A stretch of 64,000 nt of DNA from contig MU394078.1 in assembly GCA_022578605.1 (NCBI GenBank), positions 124,001 to 188,000 on the forward strand, given 5' to 3'. The notes beneath the pieces are model-generated. The model saw only the letters and a list, made by a program, of their open reading frames with translations. It was not told where the DNA came from and made no database searches. How positions within the stretch are numbered: the stretch's first letter is position 1; each line of letters begins with the position of its first letter. A program made the translations under genes and the position numbers. The stretch is from Camillea tinctor (taxonomy: Eukaryota; Ascomycota; Sordariomycetes; Xylariales; Xylariaceae). Of the stretch, positions 11,523-22,688 are shown piece after piece.

Positions 11523-11533
11523 GGAAAAAAAAG
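11523..11533 (-). terminator. RNA polymerase III terminator of the tRNA-His gene
   Basis: A run of eight T on the minus strand lies about 28 nt past the tRNA 3' end, which is a standard Pol III stop signal. Confidence 0.6.
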
Positions 11534-11559
11534 AATTACAAACTTCAGGGTGTAGAATT

Positions 11560-11656
11560 GGCAATAGCCGGAATCGAACCGGCGTTTACACGGGACTTTT
11601 GTTGTTCGGGATGAACGAACCACAACGTGTTGTCCTAACCACTAGACGATATCACC
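11560..11656 (-). tRNA. tRNA-His (GTG) with a 26-nt intron
   Basis: The minus strand folds as a complete cloverleaf. The acceptor stem GGTGATA pairs with TATTGCC (two G-T pairs). The D arm contains TAGTGGTTAG. The anticodon stem ACACG/CGTGT encloses the loop TTGTGG...C, giving anticodon GTG at positions 34-36. The T arm is GCCGG-TTCGATT-CCGGC, which also serves as the B box. The discriminator base after position 72 is A. A 26-nt insertion sits right after position 37, where nuclear tRNA introns lie. It contains CGAACAACAA, nearly complementary to the anticodon region, as expected for a pre-tRNA anticodon-intron helix. The mature length is 71 nt before CCA and G-1 addition. Confidence 0.9.
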
Positions 11657-12576
11657 CAGTTTTGAACAGTCTGTAGACCAATTGCAATTGGTCAGTGATG
11701 AAACAGCGCGTTTATACTGGATTATGTATGCACAAGGTCAGTACCAGAAAGCTGCAGCTTGGGAGTTTACTATAGTGGGTCTCTACCACCCCTACTTGGG
11801 TAGGTGACGACTAGCAGTAAGTTCTTAGAGCAGGCCTGTCACTCTACAACCTCATGCTATGTGTATGGAGGTTATGTATATGTATAATAGGGACTGCAGG
11901 TTTGATATTAATATATTTCATCTCGAAAGAACCAAGTCAATTAATTCATCACACCAGAGCCGAAGGAGAGACAAAAAAAGGGGGGGGAAGGGGGAGTAGC
12001 AACAAGTGCTGTCAGATAAAACCATTTTACTTTACATTAACTCATCTATCCACATAATGGCTAATGCATTCATTACCTTATCCTACCCAGTACCCTCCTG
12101 GCCCTGCTCCTGTGATAACATTCCGAGTGGAACTAACAAGAGAGAGGGTGGAAAACAAAACCAAAGCCAGTAACTATTTCAACATATAATTCTGACCGAG
12201 TGAAGTAGTACGTAAGCAGACTCATTTTCTCCTCTCACCCCCCTTCTCTCTCTCTCTCTCTCTTATTTTTGCCCCCTTCTTTTCTCATGTCGTCCCCAAA
12301 ATTGAGCCATCTAATTAGACATATCATCATCATTACTATAAGTACAACGACGACGAAAATACTTATGCGACACTCTATCAACAAAATAATAAACGAGAAA
12401 AAGAAAAAAGAAAAAGAGAGGACACTAAACAGCACACCCTCTATCTGGCGTCAGGACAATATATAATAGTAACGACGACGCCCTTTTCTCGTAACTCCGT
12501 TGATTTTCGTCAAGAGGTTCCAAAGCAGCCATAACGCCAACCGGATCAACGCCAATACTATGATACCAACGACCCT
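11657..12576. other. Intergenic: between the tRNA and the 3' end of bud3
   Basis: About 920 bp with no supported gene. It includes a CT microsatellite at about 12245-12264 and AT-rich sequence. The region directly below 12577 should be the 3' UTR of the minus-strand RhoGEF gene. Confidence 0.5.
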
Positions 12577-15500
12577 CTAGGCATCGTTGGTGCTTCCCTT
12601 AATCATCGCTCGGAGACTAGCCATCTCCCGACGCAGACGCGCGTTCTCCTTCTTCACCCGCGCCGTCTCTTCGCTGTAATCCTTCATCCGGACCATGAGC
12701 TCCTCCTTATCATCGCGCCCTTTGCCCTTGAGCGCTTTGACGATCTTGCCCAACTCGCTATTGAATCTTTCGTATAATAGTTCGTTCTCTGCTGTGGTCT
12801 CCTTGTATAACTGGTCGATCGCCCTCACCTTGCCCTCCGTTGCCTGAAGTGTATCCTCCATATCTTGCTGTAGTTGTTGTTGCCGCTCCGCAATTTGCAT
12901 CATGAGCAGCGGGAGGCGTTCCTCTAGAGTGTTCACGCTCAACGCCAATTTCCTCATGTCTACCGTGGCGGAACGGGGTAGGGCAGAGTTGACTTTGGCC
13001 ATGTCTGCTGCTATCTTGGAAAGTTCTGTCTGTAGGTTGGCGTCAACATCCTCGGCAGCGTTCTTCTCCACTTGAAGGCGTTCGCGAAGCTTTTGTGGAG
13101 ACTGCAGTCTCAGCTTCCCCGGACCCTTGGTCGGGCTTGAAGATGGACGTGACAGACCATCGCCCAAGTCTACCCCATTATCACGCGGAGCCTTGAGCGT
13201 TGGAATATTGGAGGTCGACATCATTTTGGCGTGCCCTTTCCTTGGAGATGTGACCGGCGGTCCGCCTCCAAAAGAGTCCTCAATATTTTCTTTCTGGCGA
13301 GATGAGTGAACGGGCGAGTAAACAGAATAATTTTGCGACACTGGGCTTGTAGTGATCTTTGGTGGTGAAGGAGCGCGTGGCCCTGAGTTGAACTTTTCTG
13401 ATGTTTCCTTCATGTGCGAGAGTGGCTGGGGCATGTCGTCCCTGGCCCCGTCTTCTTCCTCTAATACATCTTCGTCGTCTTCTAGGCTGGCTGCTTCCAT
13501 GAGATCCTTGAGATCAGACAGTGAACTTCGGCGTTTCCTTTTCGATCTTGTAGTACCATCCTCGACGTCGGGTTCACCAATGGTCTCCAGTTTGTTCGAA
13601 CTTGTGGGTCGGGAACATGTGTCATCAAAAGCGCCTGCGAGCGGTGGTCTTTCTCGCGAACCAGGTCTTCTCTGTTTACCGGTCACTGTGTCGATGGATT
13701 TAGCCCTGTTGATAGAGCTCTTCGTTAACGTGGCAAAATCTGCATTCATCGGATGTCTACTATGCTTGCTCAAGGTACGCCACATGGAAGGCCGCGCATC
13801 CGGGTCGCCCTTGCTGCTCTGACGGGTTAGGAAATTCTCGAGACCAAATTTGCGCCGTATAGAAGACGTATTTGATGCCAAAGATCCTGTGTGTGATTTG
13901 ACACTACGGGTAGTCGAGTTGATCGATTCATAAATCGGGGTTCCGTTACCGACAGTGAGACTCGCAGCGAACCCGGCAAACTCGCCCGATCTATCATCAA
14001 ATATTCGATCACAGTCTTCGACGAGGCGGTCAAGCAGGTTGATATAGTTGTGGGCAGTCCCGTCATCGACTAGAAGCTCGGCAAACGCGAGAGTGAGGGC
14101 CCCTCTGTCGCCGTCATTCCCACAGCCGTCGAGGAGATCGGCTAGGAGTTTGATAAGGGCAGTGAATGCCCTTCGGTTCTGTGGGGCCATGTCTTGGAAG
14201 AGAAAGTGAACAAAGTCCGCGAAATCGCCAGGTAATCTCTTGGCTGCTCGCTGCTGCAGTGCGTCAAGCGCTTTCTGTGTCATGATCGGACCCATCTGTT
14301 CCGTCCAAGCGATACGGATGAACTTTTCGAAAGCCGTATACACTACATCAGCCGGTAGATCGGATGAAATTTCGAGGTCGAAGGGGCTCTCGATGAGCCT
14401 ATTGTATAGATCATTCACAGAAAGCTCATCTACAGATGACCTATGTAGCAACGACCGAGCCACAAAGTTCCCTTTACGAGCCTGGAGACTAGCCATGTAG
14501 CCCGTAAAGGTATGTTCAAGTCGGACCAAGGGATTCTCTGGAACGTCTTCATCGGCACCCATCCGGATACCCTCTCTACTCTTGGCCGAACCATATAAAG
14601 AGATGGCATCCCTTGAACTGTTTGTGCGACTGACCTGTGTAGGGTATAAAGTCGCAGGTTTATCTTCGGTCGGAGTGCGCTGACGCTTGGGACTGCCGAG
14701 ATCCGAAGAACTTCCACTAAGAAAGTTGGAGAGATACTTGACGGGAGACGAAGCTAAGAAAGACCTCGATTTCTCTGCTCGGTTCGTCGCGGTTAGACCC
14801 CGGAGGACCTTCGTATGGAACGAGACAATCGCAGGCGTCAGCCCCGGGTTTGACGCGTTGAACTGAGTGCTAAGAAACTGGATGACTGGGCGCAAAAATT
14901 AGCATTCGTGTCCGCGTCACTGTAGATGAGCTCCTTATACTTACTTCTCCTGGCAAGGGTAGGTAGAAAATCTTCCAGCGCCACCTCGTCGACTGCCTTC
15001 TTTGCATGTAGCCCTACTGTAATGATGACCACCTTTTTCAGATCCCCCGCCTTGACATCAGAGCAGATCTCTACACCGTAGTGGCCGACAGGCGACCCTT
15101 TCGTGCCTTTATCGTGGTCAACAACGATACGGATAGGGGCAGGCTCTTTTCGCCCTTCTATAAGCTGATCCACGCCCTCCTGAAACACGGCAGCAAATAG
15201 GCCTAATCCTGTATCGGGCATCCTGACCGACCGCAGGGACCAGCAAGGATCCTCGCGTTCCTGTTCGGCAAACCTGCCCTCCACTCTAGCCTTGACAATT
15301 TCTTCCGTCCACTTAGCAGCCCGGCCTTCGTACGTCTCCTGAAGCAAGAAGCAACGCGAAGTTGTGGCCGTGTTTGTGACGTAATCTCCCGCATGTCCGC
15401 CCTTCATCTCTTTGGCCGAGGTCATCCACACCAGACGCCCGTCGGAGGATTCGGTGAAACGGACGTCAGCAAGCTCGTGCCAACCAGCAAAGGCTAGCTC

Positions 15501-17213
15501 GTACGTTCCCGGGCCACCGGCAGCATTTGTCATGGAAGCTAGGAGCCCGGCCGGTGACGGCTTATCAATCTCACGCAACAGATCACGGGAGGTCATGTTG
15601 GCGCCGTCGAGCTTTTTCACGATAACCACGCAATCTGAGAATAGCAGAAACATGCCAGCTCGTTCAGCAGATAAAGTTTCCAAGATACTCGCAGCCTCGT
15701 ACGGGGCAGGTACTTCAGCAAAATCGACGGCAAGAACCAAACGACCATGCGGTTCGAGATCGGCGGGCCAGCTTTCAATCATGTTTCGTAGGCGTGTACT
15801 CACATGAGGCTTATCAGCCATGGGGTCATCCATCGAACAAATATTGGCGATAATATCCCGGGCCTTCAGCATGGGTTGGAGGGCAGGGTGGGTAATGGGC
15901 AAACAACTGACGATCTGATCTATGACCAAACTGTAGCGCGGCAGCCGCTGGACGGGCTCGATCACGGTGGAGCGTAAATGCTGCTCTCCGGTGACAGCCA
16001 CTCGTGAAGAAAAGCTAGACTGCTGGTCGAGGAAGGCAGTGATGAGCTGAGGGAACTCCTGGCTTGCGCGGATATACTCCTGGTAGCAATCGGTAAACTT
16101 GGGGAACCATTCCAGCATGATCTTGGCCATGGTCAGAGCGCCGCTTGCATCTTTGGACTTGCCCAGCACGCTTCCAGAAACACCAACTCTCGAGGATGCG
16201 GTGCCCGATTCCACGTCCTTTAGGGCCGCGTCCTCAGTGTCGTCCATAACCTTGCGTAGCTCTTCCATGAATCCCGAATTGAGCTCTAGAATCCGCTCGG
16301 AGCACCGCGGAAACAACTTCTCGACGTCTGCCTCGGCCGGGCTCGAGCTATTGGGTTGACGCTCCTTCGCCTTTGTCCTATATTCCTCGGCCAGGTTCTT
16401 TACCAGATCATTGAGCTTCGAGACATATCGTTCCTCCGTATCGACCAATTCTGCCATCTTCTGTCGAAGCTCGAGTTTCTGGTCCTTACAAAACGACTTG
16501 GCCCGGTTTCTCGCGGTCGGCTTGGATGGCGCCCGTTTGAGCCTCGAGGTGGGCAGGAAAATGGACTCGCCAAATAACCTAACCAGGGGGGTATACATGC
16601 CATACTGCCGCACGGTAGGGTCCAGGATATCGTCCTCGTCCTCAAGTACATCCTCGAAATCTTCGGTCTGGGTGGGGTCGATGGCGCCCGGGGGTAGGAC
16701 GAGATCGATATCGACATTAGATATATGCTGTGTCTGCAGAGCAACTAGGATCTTGGGGATCATGTCCGGGGCGTTCTCGGTGCGAACCATTTCTTGGGCG
16801 ATATCGGCGGCATGCTGTTCGCCGAAGAGGTCGGGCAGGGAACCAGGCCGACGAGTCTTGGAGGGATACTGCTGCTTCAGGTAGGACTTGACCGAGTCGG
16901 ACAATTCTTGGAAGTACTTGAACAGGCCAAAGGCGAGGGCGCGGTAGACCTCATCGCCCTGGAACTCGCGCGGCAGATGGTGGACGACATTGTAGAAGGG
17001 CGAGTTCGGAGATATGGTAAGGCGGGGAAAGGACTGGAAGCCAGCAGGAGTGTAGATGTGAACCTGGACCCGGGAACTGTTGAAGGTGTAATTGGCGGTG
17101 GTGGAAGGTCCGTGGAATATCAGGACTGGGAGGTGACCTAGCAGTGGGTCGACGGCTTGATAAAGAGTGACATGATCTGGCGACAAGGCCAGCTCCTCTG
17201 TGACGCGAACCAT
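12577..17213 (-). CDS. bud3: Bud3-like Rho guanine nucleotide exchange factor
   Basis: A long septation-type RhoGEF. In filamentous fungi, Bud3 proteins act at septation sites on Rho4. Exon 1 is 17213-14945 and exon 2 is 14885-12577, with a 59-nt intron (donor GTAAGT, branch GCTAAT, acceptor CCCAG). The product is 1525 aa. The N-terminal 240 residues match the fungal Bud3 type (LSPDHVTLYQAVDPLLGHLP, QSFPRLTISPNSPFYNVVHHLP). A DH domain spans about residues 250-450, with the diagnostic VIEPVQRLPRYSLVIDQI. A PH-like region follows (about 490-680). The second half is Ser/Pro-rich with a likely long C-terminal coiled coil (about 1350-1525, ARLRREMASLRAMIKG). ATG17213 is chosen because the family begins at MVRVTEELAL. 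The in-frame ATG at 17366 would add a low-complexity Ser/Pro run. A GGGAGG-rich leader precedes the start. Confidence 0.8.
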
Positions 17214-19028
17214 GGTCGCTTTAACGAGCCTTTGGCATCGTGGATCGGAGGGAGGGGGAGGGGGAGGGGAAGAGGAAGAGGGGGGGAGAGAGAGGAAGAG
17301 GGAGGAAATAGAGGTAGAAACAAGGAAATGAAGATAAGGGTGGTCAACAATAATACTCGAGAACACGAATATAATTGACTTTGTAGTGTATTGTTGTTAT
17401 TATTATGATTATTTTTTAATTGTTTTTTTTTTCTTTTTCCCTCTTCTCAACTTTTTTTTTCTCCTCTCGGTTGTTTCGAAATGGCGGTAGGCGTTGAGTT
17501 GCACGGGTGCCCAAACCGGCGTCCAATAAACAAGTTTCGCGATGCGGCTTGCGCGCGTTAGTAGGCGGGGGTGTGTCAATGTGTGTGTGTGTCTGTAGTA
17601 GTAGTGTGTATGTGTATGGTAATGTGTCTGGTGTGTATATGTGTATGTATATGTGTACGGCCTGCAGCTGAGCTGACTTGTTTACCTTGTTCCGGTGAGG
17701 GCTCCAATTGTTTTTTTTTTTTATCTTCCTTCTTTTTCTCTTCGATCCAACTAAAGGTAGTGTTGTAAAAGTTCTTGGCAAAGGTAACTCGAATTATGGT
17801 CACCAAAGAAAATAAAATCTATTAATGTTTGGTATAGGTGGTGGTTCAGGTAGTCCTTAACCTGAATTTTAAGAATGGAAGAGATAGAGAAGGAGAAAAA
17901 GAAGAAGAGAAGAAAAAAAAAGGACAGTTAGAATTAATGGCAGGTCAATGGTAAAACCGGCAAGGAAGGTACTAGGTATACAATACAGCGGAACCCGACG
18001 TAGGAAGGTGTTGTTCTTTCTAATTGCAATAGTGAATGCAGTGTAAAGTACATATAGTTTAGGTAGATATGGTGGATTGTACGATTGGACTGCACTGGAT
18101 AGAGGAAGACTGGTGAATAATACGATTTAGTTGCCGTCGATATGTCGTGACTGACCGGGATTAGCTTATATCCAAAAATACAAGAAATCCGGGTCAATGC
18201 CCCGTGGCAGCGTGGCCGCTGTCCAGTGGGGGGGTTTGTTGTTGTTTTCTTTTTTTTTTCTTCATGCATTTCGATAATGGATTTTTTTTTCTTTTTCAAA
18301 AAACTGATGAATTAATTCTCTATGTCGTGCACATACAGTATTACACCATTTACCTCATAGGCAATACTTACCTACTACATACAAAGGGTAGTGAAGCACT
18401 ATGTATCTGTCTCAGTGTCTGTGTCTCCCTACTTATTAGTGAAGATAGGGATGCAGGTTACCTATGTTACCAGGTGCATACATGATAGTCTAAAACTGTA
18501 AAGACGTACACTTTATATATAAGCTACACTACCTAAATACATGTTACCTAAGTTAATGCGATGGCAACTTACCCCACTTATATACCTTACTAGGTAGTAG
18601 CACTACCTACCTTATACCTTTCACGTACAGTCAAGCTAGGTACACCCCCCTTCTTTCCCCACCATCTACGTAGGCAAAAAATATATGTGATACCGACATA
18701 GGGGAGGTATGGAGGTAGATAAGCTAAAGTACATAGATGTACATATTACATGCTAAGAAACCATCCATAAACATACCACCCACTCCCAACATGTAAAAAG
18801 TGATCGCCGGACCCCTCCAAACCAACTCTCACGTCCCTTTCTTTTTCTTCTATTGGCGTCGCATTCTATTTCATGCACCTACACCGCCCAAAAAAAAGAC
18901 ACCAACAAACACCCCCCTCCCCCCATTCCTCCCCGACCTCGTCAACCTCATATTTATTATTGGACTGCCAGCTGGCTATACCTTATGCCCATCTCTACAA
19001 TAGTTCTAGGTCGTTCTACATATCGGTT
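17214..19028. promoter_or_regulatory. Divergent upstream region of bud3 and the Dcc1-like gene
   Basis: 1.8 kb of non-coding DNA. A purine-rich GGGAGG tract (about 17247-17310) lies next to bud3. A GT/TA-rich alternating tract (about 17571-17660) could be Z-DNA-prone. Poly-T and poly-A runs lie between 17420 and 18300. The stretch before the Dcc1-like start is CCCCTCC- and CCTACAC-rich. Open frames here are short and overlap in several directions. Confidence 0.45.
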
Positions 19029-19525
19029 ATGTCGAGCCAGAAAGATGCCGGTATATCACTTACCCATGCTCCCGACGGAGTTGGGTACAAAATACTCGAA
19101 TTGCCACCCGAGCTACTCGCCATTCTGGAATCGGACGACCCTCCTGTGTTAGTCAAACTGCTGCCATTACTGCCGCCTCTCACCGTGCCTCGTTCAAACC
19201 TCAACACATAAGCAGCACCCTCTGACACGTGCGCAATTGTAGAATGAGCCTCGAGTCCTCTACAAACTCAGCCGTCCTCAAAACGGGCGCTCATTCATGG
19301 AGCCTACGCCAGAAAAACACCTCGAACGCCCTCATCCTGCTCAGTCCTTCCGAGAAGATGACGCCGACAACGACAGCCGCTTCCTCTCCCTCCCAGATAC
19401 CCGAAGCCGAGCTAAAGGCGATTGCTACCATCCACGACACGATCGAACTCGTGAGCGAGCCAACAGGCAAGACAGCACCAGTCGCCCGAGGCAAGTGGCA
19501 CGAGAAATTCGCCCGAGGAAGATGA
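19029..19525 (+). CDS. dcc1: Shortened Dcc1-like sister chromatid cohesion protein
   Basis: Two exons, 19029-19147 and 19243-19525, join in frame over a 95-nt intron (donor GTTAGT, acceptor TTGTAG) and give 133 aa. The N-terminus (GYKILELPPELLAILESDDPP, then SAVLKTGAHSWSLRQKNTSN and ALILLSP) reads as the start of Dcc1. Dcc1 works with Ctf8 and Ctf18 in the alternative clamp loader that supports cohesion. Dcc1 proteins are normally around 380-400 aa. Here the frame passes from AIATIHDTIELVSEP, which belongs near residue 100, almost directly into a basic tail (ARGKWHEKFARGR) and a TGA. That tail resembles the extreme C-terminus of filamentous-fungal homologues (from memory). The middle, including the winged-helix part, is missing, and no remnant follows downstream. 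It may be a truncated paralogue, a pseudogene or an assembly collapse. A real gene start is well supported; function is doubtful. Confidence 0.6.
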
Positions 19526-22500
19526 TACCGACCAAGTGAAAAATTAGGTAGACAATGGGGACGAAGCAAATTACAGCCCAGCCAAGCATGAATAGGCAAC
19601 CATGCAGTTATGAGGTTTACTGCTATTACCTAGAGATTACTCACAGGTCAACGTAGATTTGCACAGCAACACTCCTCTTCCCCCTCTTCGTCCTCGTCTC
19701 CCCCGATCGTAGAGCTGTAGGGTGTGTGAACGATAACCATATACACAGTAGAACAATGATGAAGAGGGGGGGAAGGGGGAGACCAAGACAGAAAGAAACC
19801 GGCTCAGATGTGGTCTGTCTAGTACCCCCACATAAATAGCCAGAGGGTCAGTTTGGTGGTCAACAACCAAAGAAAAGAAAATAATCAGTAGCAGCAAACG
19901 GAATAAGCCTGGTATACTGCCGAGGGTACTCATCTCGTGCAAACGATGGATCTCACATGTAAGTATCTGTGTATTAGTTGTAGACAAACTCGATTGGGAT
20001 TCTAAGGAATTGGAAAGGAAAGAGGTGTATGTAGTATAAATATACATAGGTATATGTATAGGCAGAGGTGCTCGGGTCTTGGGGAGGGGGGGAGGGGGGG
20101 TATGTAGCTCAAGGTCATCTAACAAACATAGAATCATATGATAGACAAAGAGTCAAGTTAAAGGGAGAAAAGAAAAAGAAAAGAAAAGAAAGAAAAAAAG
20201 AAAGGGGGGAAAGGCAGAGAGATACGAGCTGATCGGCGTTAGCAGGTATGCAGTGTAGCAGTAACTAAATGGTCACTGGTAGGCAGCTAAGGTACATACA
20301 TACCTATTACGACGTGCTACTACACTACATGCTATATAGGTAGTAGGTAGTAGGTATGTAGTTGAGCTGAATTGATAGATGATCTACAACCTGCAGTGCG
20401 AACCTTATCTTAGCATCTCTAACAAGCTTCTACAATACATATAAATCGCAACCTCTTACAACTTACCTAGGTTATATGAATACAAAGCAATCCATGTCAG
20501 GTACTTAGCTCGAAGATGGAACGAATACCTACATCTTAATACAATAGAAGTTAACCTGGTATAAGTATACTCTCTTCTTCTTTTTTTTCCCTTAGGTATG
20601 TACACACTAGTAGTGTACTTGACAACCAAGGTTACTCTCATGTCAACGCGACTTTTTCCCCCTTCTTAGTTCACTTTGGGTAGGTAACGAGACTAGACGG
20701 ACACAAGTTGGTAAAATGATGACATTGGGTCGCTTAAAGCGGTTTAGGTTTTTAGGTTTGTCTTTTAATATACTACGAAATAGGAGAAAGCAATGTTAAT
20801 AAGGTACTAATATGCCTTATGTTTCCCGTAAACGCCAAGTTCTTACAACTTTGCCGCCGCTTATTACAATATTTAAACGCCGTTTAGTTGGGTCAGCTGC
20901 CAATCTCCCGGTTAAGTTTTTTTTTCTTTTTTTTTTCTTTTTCTTTATTCTTCTTTTTCTTTTATTAAGCAATAACTTAAAAAAAAAATTACAAGAAGAA
21001 AAAAAAAGAAGGAAGGAAGGTACACTAGTTAAGGGAGTTTGTGCAGGTGATCAAATCAACTTTAAAATTTAGGAGAAGCCCCAAAGAGAGAGCCTCATTT
21101 CCTTCTCCAACTTTCATCCGTTTGTCTTCGTCTTGGTTTCAATTGAGTTCTCTCTAACCATTCTGACCCCCCCAACTTGCATCGACCTCCTTTATGCTCC
21201 CTGTATCGTGGCGTAAGTTGCCGAGGATATCCCGTAAAAGGAGTTGGTTTGGGCGGAGTTGCGACTCTATCATCATCTACTTGTCGAAATGACAGTTAAT
21301 CGCGGCAACTCATGAAGAGCTATGAAGCCATGATGAGTGACAACACGCATTCAGTACTATATTCTGTCGTGTAAGTTTATTTGCTATTTTTTATGTCATA
21401 TCGAACCCAATGCCACAAATAAACAACGCTGTTTTTCTTCTTCTTTTCTTTTACCTACCTCCCCCTTGAATTCCATTTTCAGCTGTACGGTTCGGAACTA
21501 GAAGCTCTAAGTTACTTCTGGTGGTATATGTGATATTGTACATAAAAGTGAGTACCTTGTCTTCTCCAACACTCTCAGAACCCAGTCACCTGCCTGTACA
21601 GTCAGCCAGCCCTACGCCAATGGTTCTATTTGATGCACTGGTTTATGCGATGGATTGCATTTCCCCCCATCTCATACCTTCTACAACAAGGGAATAATAA
21701 GAAGAGAAGAGAAGAGAAGGACGGGGGGGATCAATAATGATAATAATCAAAAAGAAGAAGGAAGAGGAAGAATCTACCCCATTCACTTTTTTTTGGTTCT
21801 GTTTTCAGGACTCCCTATTATCTTTCTATTTCTACCTCGCAATCACATGGAATGGCATTCATCACGATTCAAGTACCCTGTGATTGTCTATCTACTTACT
21901 ACCCCCATATCTGAAGTACCTGCTCATATTCTGTACAACAAACAGCACCAGTCGAGCCGTGATCACACGCTTTCTTTCCCCCAATTCTTTTCGGGCTTTC
22001 TATCTCTCATATTGTTCGAGTTCGAGTTCGGGTCCAAGTTCGAGTTTGTTTCCAACGTTGGATATACAAACTTCACAAGTTGATTCACTTTGTACTTTCT
22101 CACCACCTAGTCCAATTTTCTCCTCCAATACGGTTTGTAACCTATTCTCTCGATATTTCGTGCCATTTTTATGGTATCTTTACTAGGTATCTTGATTTTT
22201 CTCTCTCTTCCCTTTTTTCTCTCTCTTTCTTCTTTTGGCTGCCTAGGTACTCTCTCCCTTTCCCTTTATATATTTACACATGCCTAAGTGCATCCATTCA
22301 TCTTTTGGGTATTACTCGGGTACATGTACTACCAGGTTGACCAAGCCCGTAGGAAGCTTCAAGCCTACATGGCCTGCATGGTCTCCCTATCAACTGAAAC
22401 CCGCCTGAAATCGTGCAGTTCAACACGGGTAACAGCAGGGAAGCGAGAAGGCCCAAAGGAAGAAGGGGGGAAAACACACTCACCTACCTTACCTCTACTT

Positions 22501-22688
22501 TTCACTTCGCGACATGCTATCTTCCTGTCCTGACTGAAGCGCCCATCACACGCCTACTTGCGATTTCCCAAATGACATCACTGAATACTCCTTTGATATT
22601 GCTTGCCTCTGTCTCTCATTACACCACATACCTACCTCCTTCCATATAATCTCCTCAGCTTTATTTGTTCGTCGCTAACTAACCGACC
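19526..22688. other. Intergenic: 3.2 kb upstream of the RBR ligase
   Basis: No gene is supported. The stretch contains GA-rich runs (20155-20215), a T-rich block followed by an A-rich block (about 20918-21015) that could form a weak hairpin, TTCGAG/TTCGGG repeats (about 22015-22045) and a TACCTAGG at about 20464. Bases 22200-22680 are pyrimidine-rich and probably hold the promoter and leader of the gene at 22689. Confidence 0.45.

Larger units (their letters stand above)
10173..11559. other. Intergenic: upstream of the hypothetical gene, up to the tRNA
   Basis: 1.4 kb without a supported gene. It holds the candidate TATA box, a three-copy AGGGGCTC repeat (10739-10759) and an AT-rich stretch from 11120 to 11540 with poly-A runs. 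A 71-codon frame at 10778-10993 has no recognisable content. Confidence 0.5.

Noticed and set aside
20918..21015. T-rich block followed by an A-rich block as a designed hairpin
   Set aside because: Pairing would be only low-complexity A-T with interruptions. Simple repeats explain it as well.
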